From assembly GCA_963821705.1 (NCBI GenBank), contig CAWGEV010000006.1:248001-312000 (forward strand): a stretch of 64,000 nucleotides of DNA, read 5' to 3'. Of this stretch, positions 57,501-64,000 are shown one piece after another. This DNA is from DASUPK01 sp963821705 (GTDB lineage: Bacteria; Actinomycetota; Thermoleophilia; Solirubrobacterales; 70-9). The notes under the pieces are model-generated. The model searched no databases. It was not told the DNA's origin and saw only the letters and a list, made by a program, of their open reading frames with translations. Every line of letters starts with the position of its first letter. Within the stretch, counting starts at the first letter, position 1. The translations under genes and the position numbers were made by a program.

Positions 57501-57881
57501 TCAGCGGGGACTGCCCGCAGCTGCGGAGAGCCCCCTGAGCATCGGGATTCGGCGCCGGCGGCCGCCCTGCGCGGGAGACGCGCCCGCTTCCGGGAGACTG
57601 GCCGCCCGCCGCTGAACCTCGAGCGCGGCGTCATGCCCGTACAGGGCCTCCACCACGCGCACGGCCTCATCGGCCGTCTGGTCGATGGCCCGGTCGAGAG
57701 CGTCGCGCGGGGTGATGACCAATCCAGTCTCCCGGTTGACCCTCTCGCAGAGTCCGAACGCAACCGAAGGCCATTCACCGCGGATCAGGAGGACCGCTTC
57801 CTCGATCAGGCGAATTCGCTGATCGGAGCGATCGGCCTTGGTCGTCAGGGGTGTCCGGGGGGCTGTTGGCGAGGCTTTCAT
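57501..57881 (-). CDS. Hypothetical protein
   Basis: This protein has 126 residues. ADRSDQRIRLIEEAVLLIRGEWPSVAFGLCERVNRETGLVITPRDALDRAIDQTADEAVRVVEALYGHDAALEVQRRAASLPEA is a believable helical protein. Its ends are Pro/Thr- and Arg-rich. AGGAAG lies just before the ATG (57879-57881). No family recognised, although the spacing of acidic and hydrophobic residues suggests an all-alpha regulator-like fold. Confidence 0.5.
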   Translation of the reverse strand: MKASPTAPRTPLTTKADRSDQRIRLIEEAVLLIRGEWPSVAFGLCERVNRETGLVITPRDALDRAIDQTADEAVRVVEALYGHDAALEVQRRAASLPEAGASPAQGGRRRRIPMLRGLSAAAGSPR

Positions 57882-58025
57882 GCCAGCTTCCTTTCGTCAC
57901 CTCGAAGATAGGCGGGCAGGTCCAAGCCCAGGGAAACCCAGGGGAAAGTTCGGATAAAGGATTCAGGCGGCGAAAACGGCCGTGAACCGCCTTGGCCGGC
58001 GCACACGATCCGAACGGCGTCTGGA

Positions 58026-58688
58026 TCAGACGGAGGCCTGGGCGCCAGCGGCGAGGCGGCCGAGATCGCGTCCCAGCGTCTCGGGCGTCCAGCCGTCGGC
58101 CCCCGAGAGCAGCAGGCGCGCTCCCGACTCGGCGAGCCCCGCGATCGCGTTGCCGAGCAGGTGCGCGGTGGCGTCGAGCCGGCGAGGGGGACGCCGGCCG
58201 TTGCGCTCGCGGAGCCAGCGGCGGGCCAGGCCGGTGAGCGCCTCGACCTGCGCCTCGCGGCCGCGCTGGATCCTGCGCGCGACGGCCATGTTGCCTCCGC
58301 CCTCCCCCAGGAAGATCAGCTTGTAGACGTCGGGCGAGGCGGCGACGGCGCGCAGGAAGCCCGTGAGCCCCTCGGTCAGGGTGGCCTCCGGGTCGCTCAA
58401 GTCGACGTCCGCGAAGGCCGCCTGGATCTCACCGAGGATCCGCTCCTCCTCGCGGTGCAGCAGCGCGCGAAAGAGCTCGTCCTTGCTCGGATAGCAGGCG
58501 TAGACGACCGGCTTCGTGACGCCCGCGGCATCCGCCACCGCCGCCATCGAGGTCCCGTCGTAGCCGTGCTCGAGGAAGAGCTCGAGCGCCCCGTCGAGGA
58601 CCTGCGGCCGGCGGCGCTCCGGCCCGAGGTGCGCGGCACGCTTCCGCCGGGGGTTGCCCTGCTTCTGTGACGAAGTGCTCGTTTCCAA
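58026..58688 (-). CDS. TetR-family transcriptional regulator
   Basis: This protein has 220 residues. The helix-turn-helix is at about 27-75: RRPQVLDGALELFLEHGYDGTSMAAVADAAGVTKPVVYACYPSKDELFRALLHREEERI. The ligand domain includes LTEGLTGFLRAVAASPDVYKLIFLGEGGGNMAVARRIQRGREAQVEALTGLARRWL. It is divergent from the acyl-CoA dehydrogenase operon. Two palindromic sites in the gap (58694-58726) make it the likely repressor of both directions. Ligand is probably an acyl-CoA by context. Confidence 0.92.
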   Translation of the reverse strand: METSTSSQKQGNPRRKRAAHLGPERRRPQVLDGALELFLEHGYDGTSMAAVADAAGVTKPVVYACYPSKDELFRALLHREEERILGEIQAAFADVDLSDPEATLTEGLTGFLRAVAASPDVYKLIFLGEGGGNMAVARRIQRGREAQVEALTGLARRWLRERNGRRPPRRLDATAHLLGNAIAGLAESGARLLLSGADGWTPETLGRDLGRLAAGAQASV

Positions 58689-58693
58689 ATTTC

Positions 58694-58726
58694 CTACTCA
58701 GGGTAGCATTTTGCTACTCTCGGTAG
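58694..58726. promoter_or_regulatory. Twin TetR operators between regulator and acyl-CoA dehydrogenase genes
   Basis: CTACTCAGGGTAG (58694-58706) and CTACTCTCGGTAG (58714-58726) share CTACTC....GTAG and are each CTAC/GTAG palindromes. They are 20 bp apart centre to centre, about two helical turns, so two dimers can bind on one face. The first site begins 6 bp upstream of the TetR start. Confidence 0.7.
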
Positions 58727-58791
58727 GAATCTAGACCACCGCCCGGGCGCATCGCCGCCCGCCAGGGCCAATGAAGGAGAAAGACAGAGAG

Positions 58792-60126
58792 ATGGCCACC
58801 GAAGAGAAGACCACCGGCGCCAGCTCCAATCGGGTTGCGCCCAACGGCGCATCCTCGGATCAGGGCGAGATCGAGGGGCAGATCTCCGAGCAGCTCGGCA
58901 TCGACGTCGGCGACACCCCCTTCTCCCTGGAGCTCTCCCAGGACCAGAGGGACATCCGCGAGTGGGCCCATGGCTTCGCCGAGCAGACCGTCCGCCCCGC
59001 CGCCCACGAGTGGGATGAGAAGGAGGAGTTCCCCTGGCCCGTGGTGCAGGAGGCCGCCAAGATCGGGCTCTACGGCTTCGAGGCCATCGCGCAGTTTTGG
59101 GCCGACCCCTCCGGCCTCACCTTCCCGATCGTCAACGAGGAGCTCTTCTGGGGGGACGCCGGGATCGGGATGTCGATCTTCGGCACCACCCTCGCGGTGG
59201 CCGGGATCTACGGATCCGGCACGCCCGAGCAGATGGTCGAGTGGGTCCCGCAGTGCTTCGGCACCCCCGACGACGTCAAGGTCGGAGCCTTCTGCGCGTC
59301 CGAGCCGGATGCGGGCTCGGACGTGTCGGGCTACCGGACCACGGCCAAGTACGACGAGGCCAATGACGAGTGGGTCATCAACGGGCAGAAGGCCTGGGCC
59401 ACCAACGGCGGGATCGCGAACGTACACGTCGTGATCGCCTCGGTCGACCGCGAGCTCGGCTCGCGCGGCCACGCCGCCTTCGTCATCCCGCCCGGCACGA
59501 AGGGCTGCGAGCAGGGCGCCAAGGTGAAGAAGCACGGCATCCGCGCCAGCCACACGGCCGACGTCCATCTCGATGACTGCCGCGTTCCCGGCTCCTGCCT
59601 GCTCGGCGGCAAGGAGAAGCTCGACGAGCGTCTCGCCAAGACCCGCGAGGGCAGGAGCGCCAAGGGCCAGGCGGCGATGCGGACGTTCGAGCTCTCCCGC
59701 CCGACCGTCGGCGCGCAGGCGGTCGGAATCGCCCGGGCGGCGTACGAGTACGCGCTCGATTACGCGAAGGAGCGTGAGGCCTTCGGCCGCAAGATCGTCG
59801 AGAACCAGGCGATCGCGTTCGCCCTCGCGGACATGAAGATGGAGATCGACGCCGCCAGGCTGCTGGTCCACCGAGCCGCCTGGATGGGCAAGAACGACAA
59901 GGACTTCAAGGCCGCCGAGGGCTCGATGTCGAAGCTGAAGGCCGGCGAGGTCGCGGTCTGGGCCACGGAGCGCGCGATCCAGATCCTCGGCGGCAACGGC
60001 TACTCTCGCGAGTTCCCGGTGGAGCGGATGCACCGCGACGCCAAGATCTGGACGATCTTCGAGGGCACCTCCGAGATCCAGCGGCTGGTGATCAGCCGGG
60101 CAATCTCGGGCATGCACATCAAGTGA
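58792..60126 (+). CDS. Acyl-CoA dehydrogenase
   Basis: This protein has 444 residues. ATG 58792 is chosen, with AAGGAGAAAG upstream; ATG 58771 would include that site in the coding part. A disordered N-terminus (about 45 residues) precedes the fold. AFCASEPDAGSDVSGYRTTAKYDEANDEWVINGQKAWATNGGIANVHVVIAS is the FAD-contacting centre. YAKEREAFGRKIVENQAIAFALADMKMEIDAARLLVHRAAWM and ERAIQILGGNGYSREFPVERMHRDAKIWTIFEGTSEIQ complete it, with the catalytic base Glu424 in FEGTSEIQ. It oxidises acyl-CoA to enoyl-CoA. The stop overlaps the downstream hydrolase GTG by 4 bp. Confidence 0.95.
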   Translation: MATEEKTTGASSNRVAPNGASSDQGEIEGQISEQLGIDVGDTPFSLELSQDQRDIREWAHGFAEQTVRPAAHEWDEKEEFPWPVVQEAAKIGLYGFEAIAQFWADPSGLTFPIVNEELFWGDAGIGMSIFGTTLAVAGIYGSGTPEQMVEWVPQCFGTPDDVKVGAFCASEPDAGSDVSGYRTTAKYDEANDEWVINGQKAWATNGGIANVHVVIASVDRELGSRGHAAFVIPPGTKGCEQGAKVKKHGIRASHTADVHLDDCRVPGSCLLGGKEKLDERLAKTREGRSAKGQAAMRTFELSRPTVGAQAVGIARAAYEYALDYAKEREAFGRKIVENQAIAFALADMKMEIDAARLLVHRAAWMGKNDKDFKAAEGSMSKLKAGEVAVWATERAIQILGGNGYSREFPVERMHRDAKIWTIFEGTSEIQRLVISRAISGMHIK

Positions 60127-61073
60127 CGCAGACGGCGATAGAGCGACCAAAGACCTGGGGCGGGCCCGGTGAGGCGCTCGGCCCCTACGAGGAGATCGAG
60201 CTGCACGGCCACAGGGTCGGCTTCCAGGCCGCCGGCGACGGGCCGCTCCTGATCCTGGTGCACGGGATCACCTCCACCGCGGAGGCCTGGCGCGACGTGA
60301 TGCCGAGCCTCGCCGAGCGCTACACGGTCGTCGCACCGGACCTGCTCGGCCACGGCCGCTCGGCCAAGCCGCGCGGCGACTACTCGCTCGGCGCCTACGC
60401 CGCCGGGGTCCGCGACCTGCTCGCCGTACTCGGCTTCGAGCGCGGCACCGTGGTCGGGCACTCGCTGGGCGGCGGGATCGCGATGCAGTTCGCCTACCTC
60501 TTCCCCGAGTACGTCGAGCGGATGGCTCTGATCTCCTCCGGCGGCCTGGGCCAGGAGGTCCACCCTCTGCTGCGCGCCGCCGCCCTGCCCGGCTCGGAAT
60601 GGGTGCTGCCGCTGCTGGCCCGCGAGTGGTCGGTGACCGCGGGCGACGCGGTCCGCAACGTCGCCGCCAAGCTCGGCCTCGAGGCCGGCCCCGATCTGTC
60701 CGAGTTCGCCCGCGGCTACGCCTCGCTGGTCGAGGAGGGCGCCACCCAGGCCTTCCTCGACACGCTGCGGAGCGTGATCGGCCCCGAGGGCCAGAAGGTG
60801 AGCGCGCTTGACCGTCTCTACCTGGCCGACCAGCTGCCGACCCTGATCGTCTGGGGCGACTCCGATCCCGTGATCCCGGTCGAGCACGGCCGCCGGGCGC
60901 ACGAGATCGTCGCCCACAGCCGCTACATCGAGATCGAGGGCTCCGGCCACTGGCCGATGCTCGACGCCTCGGACCGGATCGTCCGCGAGCTGACCGACTT
61001 CATCGAGACGACCGAGCCGTTCAAATGGTCGCTCGAGACGGTGCGCGAGCGCCTACGCCGAGGCCCCGCCTGA
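60123..61073 (+). CDS. Alpha/beta hydrolase
   Basis: This protein has 316 residues and starts at GTG 60123, overlapping the acyl-CoA dehydrogenase stop. PLLILVHGITSTAEAWRDVMPSLAERYTVVAPDLLGHGRSAKPRGDYSLGAYAAGVRDLLAVLGFERGTVVGHSLGGGIAMQFAYLFPEYVERMALISSGGLG contains the oxyanion loop and nucleophile Ser in GHSLGG. LIVWGDSDPVIPVEHGRRAHE gives the Asp and EGSGHWPMLDASD the His. Coupling to an acyl-CoA dehydrogenase suggests a thioesterase or ester hydrolase in the same pathway. Confidence 0.93.
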   Translation: MTQTAIERPKTWGGPGEALGPYEEIELHGHRVGFQAAGDGPLLILVHGITSTAEAWRDVMPSLAERYTVVAPDLLGHGRSAKPRGDYSLGAYAAGVRDLLAVLGFERGTVVGHSLGGGIAMQFAYLFPEYVERMALISSGGLGQEVHPLLRAAALPGSEWVLPLLAREWSVTAGDAVRNVAAKLGLEAGPDLSEFARGYASLVEEGATQAFLDTLRSVIGPEGQKVSALDRLYLADQLPTLIVWGDSDPVIPVEHGRRAHEIVAHSRYIEIEGSGHWPMLDASDRIVRELTDFIETTEPFKWSLETVRERLRRGPA

Positions 61074-61076
61074 CGC

Positions 61077-63119
61077 CTACGCGCCGAGCCCGTGACCCGA
61101 GCGGCTGTGGCCGTGGTGGCCACCCGCCTTCCAGTCGAGCCTGAGCTGCAGCCGAGCGCCCTGCTTCGCGGCGCGCCGCGCGATCCCGTCGAGGTGAAGC
61201 CGCAGTGCCCGGTTCGCCCCGGCGCCGATCGTCATCCGTACGGCGGGGATCTTGACCGTCACGTGGCGGACCTGCCCGCTGCGCTGAACGGCCCCTCGGA
61301 GGAGTGCGCGGGCGCTGAGCCGGCAGCGCGAGGAACCGTGGCAGGCGGCGCTGCCGGCGACCAGCGCCCCGCCGTGCGGGCGAAGCGCGTGGCGCCAGCG
61401 GAAGCTGACACCCGTCTTGGTCCTGGCGACGCCGGCCCCGGTGAGCGAGGCGCTGACCGTGCCGCCGTCACCGGTCAGCCGCAGGCGGGCCGACCGGGCG
61501 CCCCCGGCGTCCGGCGCGAACCTGACCTGGACGGCACACCGGGCGCCGGCCGGAAGGGTGACGTCGGTGCAGTCGTCGGCCGCCAGCCGGAACTGGTCCG
61601 CATCGGCACCGACGATCGAGGCGCCGCTCAGCCTCAGCGGGGTGGTGCCCTGATTGGTGAGCGCGAAGGCCTCCGCCCGGCTGCTGGTGCCGAGGGCCTG
61701 CCGGCCGAAGTCGTGGCTCTCCGGGGTCAGCGAGACCTGTGGGTCGACGCCGACGCCGGTGAGGTTCACTTGCGCGCCGCCGTCCTGGTCGCCGAAGAAG
61801 CTCAGCTGCGCGACCTTCGGCCCGGCGCTGTCGGGCTGGAAGCGGACCTGCGCCGTGCAGCTTGCGGAGGGGTTGAGCGGGGAGCCGGTGCAGTCCTCGT
61901 GCAGCAGCTTGAAGCTGCCGACGTCGCCGCCTGAGACGACCGCGACGAAGAAACCCCCCGGGAGGTCGCCGGTGTTCGTCAGGGTGATCGTCCGCGTCGC
62001 ACCCTGCTGGCCGGTCGTCGCGGAGCCGAAGTCCGCGGGGTTCGGCGAACCGATCACGTTCGCGCGGCCGCCCTGGCCGGTCAGGTCCGCCGTGAAATGG
62101 ACGTTGTTGGTGCCGGCTCGCAGCTGCGCCGCGTACGGGATGGTGTCCTGCGGCCCGAAGTTGACCTGAACCGTGCAGGTGTCGTTCGGCTGGAGGGCGT
62201 TGCCGAAGCAGCTGCTGAAGCCGGTCCAGAAGGCGTTCGATCCCGGGCCGACGATGTCGATCGAGTTGACCTGCACCGCCGCGGCGCCGGTGTTTCGCAC
62301 CAGGAAGTCGGCCTGGGCTGGGCCGTTGTTGACCCGCTGCAGGCCGAAGTCGTAGCTCGCCGGCTCGAAGCTGAGGCTCGGCGCGGCGCCGGTGCCGCTC
62401 AGATCGATGGTCTCGTCGTTCCGCGTGGCGTCGGAGCTGACGTGAAGGGTCGCGCTCCGACCGCCCGTACCACCGGGCGAGAAGGAGACGTTGACGTTGC
62501 AGCTCTTCCCGGGATCGAGCTGGCCGCCGCAGTTGTTGTTCTGGCTGAAGTCGCTCCCATTGGTGCCGTCGATGAAGACGTTGTTGATGGCGACGGGCAG
62601 GTCGCCGGTGTTCTTCACCTCCAGCTGCTGCTGGCCGCCCGGGTTGCCCACCGTGGTGGCGGGGAAGTCGAGCTGGGCGGGCGTCGGGGTGAGCTCCCTG
62701 ACCACGCCGTTGCCGCTCAGGGACGCGGTCGCCGGGCTGGCGTCACCGGTGTGGCTCACGTCGAGCTCGGCGGCAAGTGGCCCACGGCTGGTCGGCGCGA
62801 AGCCGACCCGCAGCTCGCAGCTCTGCCCCCCAGCGAGGGTGGCCCCGGTGCAGTTGTCCACCGTCACCGCGAAGTCGGAGGGGTCGGATCCGCCGATCGA
62901 AACCGCGGTGACGTCGATCGGATCGGGGCCGTCGTTGGTGAAGAAGACCTGTTGATCGGGACTCGAGACCCCGACCAGCGTGTCGGGGAAGACCAGCGCC
63001 GATGGGCCGAGCTCCGCGGTCGAGGCCTGGGCGGCGGAGGGCGCCACGAACGCCAACAGGGAGCCGGCGGCGATTACGGCCCATCTGCTGCGAAGCTTCC
63101 TTGCTCGAGAGCGAGACAT
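61077..63119 (-). CDS. Secreted five-repeat choice-of-anchor D protein
   Basis: This protein has 680 residues. Signal peptide: WAVIAAGSLLAFVAPSAAQAS. Five anchor-D repeats of about 105 residues start near 36, 140, 247, 352 and 458. Each has an F-x-x-x-x-V-G-type strand (LVFPDTLVGVSS, LDFPATTVGNPGG, YDFGLQRVNNGP, ADFGSATTGQQG, HDFGRQALGTSS) and a Cys pair (DNCTG...SCELRV; NNCGG...SCNVNV; SSCFG...TCTVQV; EDCTG...SCTAQV; DDCTD...RCAVQV). A basic C-terminal region (RRAAKQGARLQLRLDWKAGGHHGHS) ends it. Extracellular structural or adhesive role is inferred. Confidence 0.9.
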   Translation of the reverse strand: MSRSRARKLRSRWAVIAAGSLLAFVAPSAAQASTAELGPSALVFPDTLVGVSSPDQQVFFTNDGPDPIDVTAVSIGGSDPSDFAVTVDNCTGATLAGGQSCELRVGFAPTSRGPLAAELDVSHTGDASPATASLSGNGVVRELTPTPAQLDFPATTVGNPGGQQQLEVKNTGDLPVAINNVFIDGTNGSDFSQNNNCGGQLDPGKSCNVNVSFSPGGTGGRSATLHVSSDATRNDETIDLSGTGAAPSLSFEPASYDFGLQRVNNGPAQADFLVRNTGAAAVQVNSIDIVGPGSNAFWTGFSSCFGNALQPNDTCTVQVNFGPQDTIPYAAQLRAGTNNVHFTADLTGQGGRANVIGSPNPADFGSATTGQQGATRTITLTNTGDLPGGFFVAVVSGGDVGSFKLLHEDCTGSPLNPSASCTAQVRFQPDSAGPKVAQLSFFGDQDGGAQVNLTGVGVDPQVSLTPESHDFGRQALGTSSRAEAFALTNQGTTPLRLSGASIVGADADQFRLAADDCTDVTLPAGARCAVQVRFAPDAGGARSARLRLTGDGGTVSASLTGAGVARTKTGVSFRWRHALRPHGGALVAGSAACHGSSRCRLSARALLRGAVQRSGQVRHVTVKIPAVRMTIGAGANRALRLHLDGIARRAAKQGARLQLRLDWKAGGHHGHSRSGHGLGA

Positions 63120-63297
63120 ACGGCCATATCGACCGTCCTCTCCTCAACTTGACTCCCTTGTGCAGCCTGTTGAACAGCGAGCCTGGGGCAGTCAAACACC
63201 GACGCCGAGCCGTTCCGGGCCTCGCCCAACCGGCCGGCGGCTCTCGCTCCGCTGCAGGTCCTCTTGCGTGGAGGTCGCGCCCGGGACCGACTTGCAG

Positions 63298-63870
63298 CTA
63301 GCCGGCGTACGGGGCGCGGGGGTCAGAGGACCAGCCCGGAGGGTCGCCGGTCTCGTCCTCCCAGCGGCGCTTCGAGCGAGGCGTCGGGATCAACGCGATC
63401 AGCAGGGCGGCCGCGAACAGGCCGGCGATCAGCTTCCAGCGCGCGAGGACCGCGGCGCCCGCGTTGGTGCCGAACTCGAGCGTGGCCGCGCCCTGCGCGA
63501 TATCGCCGCTGCCGCTCACGTCGTACTCCCCGGCGCTCGGCACGTCGAGCTTCGCGACGGCGCCCATCTCGCCGATCGTCTGGCTCCGCTGATCGGCCCC
63601 CGCGATCTGCGTGCCGTTGTCGGAGGTGAGGGGGACGGGTGCGCCACCGGCGACCGGGGTGACCTGGAAGGCGAACGTGGCGCCCGGCGCCTGGCTCGCG
63701 CCCTGGCGGTAGTAGACGATCACCCTGCCTTCGGGCAGCTGCACCACCCCGCCCTGTGGCAGCGGCACGCTGCCGTAGTCGGCGGAGTGATTCGTGAAGG
63801 CCGTCGCCATGGCCACCGCCACCGCGGCGAGGATGAGCAGGATCGACACCGTGTGCTTGAGCCACCGCAT
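63298..63870 (-). CDS. Two-helix membrane protein with external beta domain
   Basis: This protein has 190 residues. The N-terminal helix VSILLILAAVAVAMATAFT is a signal anchor. An external domain (VPLPQGGVVQLPEGRVIVYYRQGASQAPGATFAFQVTPVAGGAPVPL, then EYDVSGSGDIAQGAATLEFG) follows, then a second helix (LIAGLFAAALLIALIP) and a basic cytoplasmic tail (SKRRWEDETGDPPGW). No family recognised. It is divergent from the next gene at the window edge and lies 178 bp from the anchor-D gene. That gap holds no gene. Confidence 0.7.
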   Translation of the reverse strand: MRWLKHTVSILLILAAVAVAMATAFTNHSADYGSVPLPQGGVVQLPEGRVIVYYRQGASQAPGATFAFQVTPVAGGAPVPLTSDNGTQIAGADQRSQTIGEMGAVAKLDVPSAGEYDVSGSGDIAQGAATLEFGTNAGAAVLARWKLIAGLFAAALLIALIPTPRSKRRWEDETGDPPGWSSDPRAPYAG

Positions 63871-63947
63871 ACACCTCCCTGATCGGCTCGATTGGACCCG
63901 CGTCCAAGCCCTGGGACCAGTTTCTCGACTGATGTAGGGTCGCGCGC

Positions 63948-64000
63948 ATGCGTTGGCTCGCCTGCGGCGCCGCCCTGCTCGCCCTGGCCCTGGCCGGTTG
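63948..64000 (+). CDS. Probable lipoprotein, 5' end only
   Basis: ATG 63948 opens a frame cut off by the window edge: MRWLACGAALLALALAG followed by an incomplete TG codon. If the next base is C or T the residue is Cys, giving a lipobox (LALAGC). Only 17 residues are visible, so nothing more can be said about function. Confidence 0.5.
   Translation, partial: MRWLACGAALLALALAG

Noticed and set aside
1..64000. tRNA, rRNA, CRISPR arrays, transposases, integrases or phage genes
   Set aside because: I looked for T-loop-like GTTCGA contexts, regular spaced repeats and recombinase motifs and found none that hold up; the GTTCGAAT near 25233 and TTCGAACC near 46691 lack tRNA stems.

Overview
This window is chromosomal DNA from a high-GC actinobacterium, most likely of class Thermoleophilia (Solirubrobacterales-like). 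That placement is inference. It rests on three kinds of evidence: deazaflavin (F420) enzyme families (two LLM-type oxidoreductases and one Ddn-type protein); actinobacterial DNA repair parts (a LigD-type polymerase domain, a LigC-like ligase and a stand-alone LigD 3'-phosphoesterase domain); and secreted proteins with a lysine/arginine-rich, two-cysteine segment right after the signal peptide. I see no rRNA, tRNA, CRISPR array, transposase, integrase or phage gene. Most of the window is ordinary, densely packed core and accessory metabolism.

Layout. 1-3.6 kb: two adjacent small secreted proteins with an anchor-D-like domain, a short-chain dehydrogenase, a pilin-like surface protein, a LapA-like protein and a SnoaL-like protein. 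3.6-6.6 kb: the proton-translocating transhydrogenase operon pntA1-pntA2-pntB. 6.6-9.5 kb: a SnoaL-like protein, an F420-dependent LLM enzyme and a secreted Ig-like protein. 9.6-10.6 kb: an Xre/RES toxin-antitoxin pair with a structured repeat between its genes. 10.6-14.6 kb: a CtpE-like P-type ATPase translationally coupled to pyruvate kinase. 14.6-16.5 kb: a SnoaL-like protein, a thioesterase and an enoyl-CoA hydratase. 16.5-19.3 kb: a LigD polymerase domain with one frameshift, a SpoIIM-like protein and an ATP-dependent ligase. 19.3-25.2 kb: an LhgO-like oxidase, a 36-residue membrane peptide, a lipoprotein, a secreted hydrolase divergent from its TetR neighbour, and a thiolase. 25.3-31.6 kb: a membrane coiled-coil protein, a DUF5679 protein, a PAS protein behind a hairpin-rich leader, a metallo-beta-lactamase-fold protein, an amidase, a flavin amine oxidase and an RTX-like repeat protein. 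31.6-38.2 kb: SHOCT, Nudix, MBL-like, DUF429 and membrane proteins, then a wax ester synthase/DGAT coupled to the LigD phosphoesterase domain. 38.2-41.2 kb: an mmsA-type aldehyde dehydrogenase broken by seven indels, convergent with an acyl-CoA carboxylase carboxyltransferase. 42.2-43.4 kb: a VIT-family protein and a Fur-family regulator around a DtxR/IdeR-like box. 45-49.3 kb: a frameshifted AI-2E-family permease and a MarR regulator divergent from a DrrAB-like ABC exporter operon. 49.3-58 kb: small redox enzymes, a catalase-like protein, an M32 carboxypeptidase, hydrolases and small membrane proteins. 58-61 kb: a TetR regulator with twin operators divergent from an acyl-CoA dehydrogenase/hydrolase operon. 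61-64 kb: a five-repeat anchor-D surface protein, a membrane protein and the first codons of a lipoprotein.

Themes. Acyl-CoA and fatty-acid metabolism recurs (thiolase, enoyl-CoA hydratase, acyl-CoA dehydrogenase, carboxyltransferase, methylmalonate-semialdehyde dehydrogenase, wax ester/triacylglycerol synthase) and fits a lipid-storing, lipid-degrading aerobe. End-joining functions are spread over three loci instead of one LigD polypeptide, and no Ku gene is in view.

Most unusual signal. A roughly 100-bp element occurs three times (about 9972-10094, 27871-27966, 31533-31631). It starts at or just before the stop codon of the upstream gene. Its outer 8-bp stem is a perfect match in every copy even though the stem sequence differs between copies, which is a covariation pattern. 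One copy lies between antitoxin and toxin and ends at the toxin start codon; another encodes the last residues of the gene before it. A second notable point is single-base frameshifts in three otherwise intact genes, with seven of them in mmsA alone; these look more like sequence error than decay.
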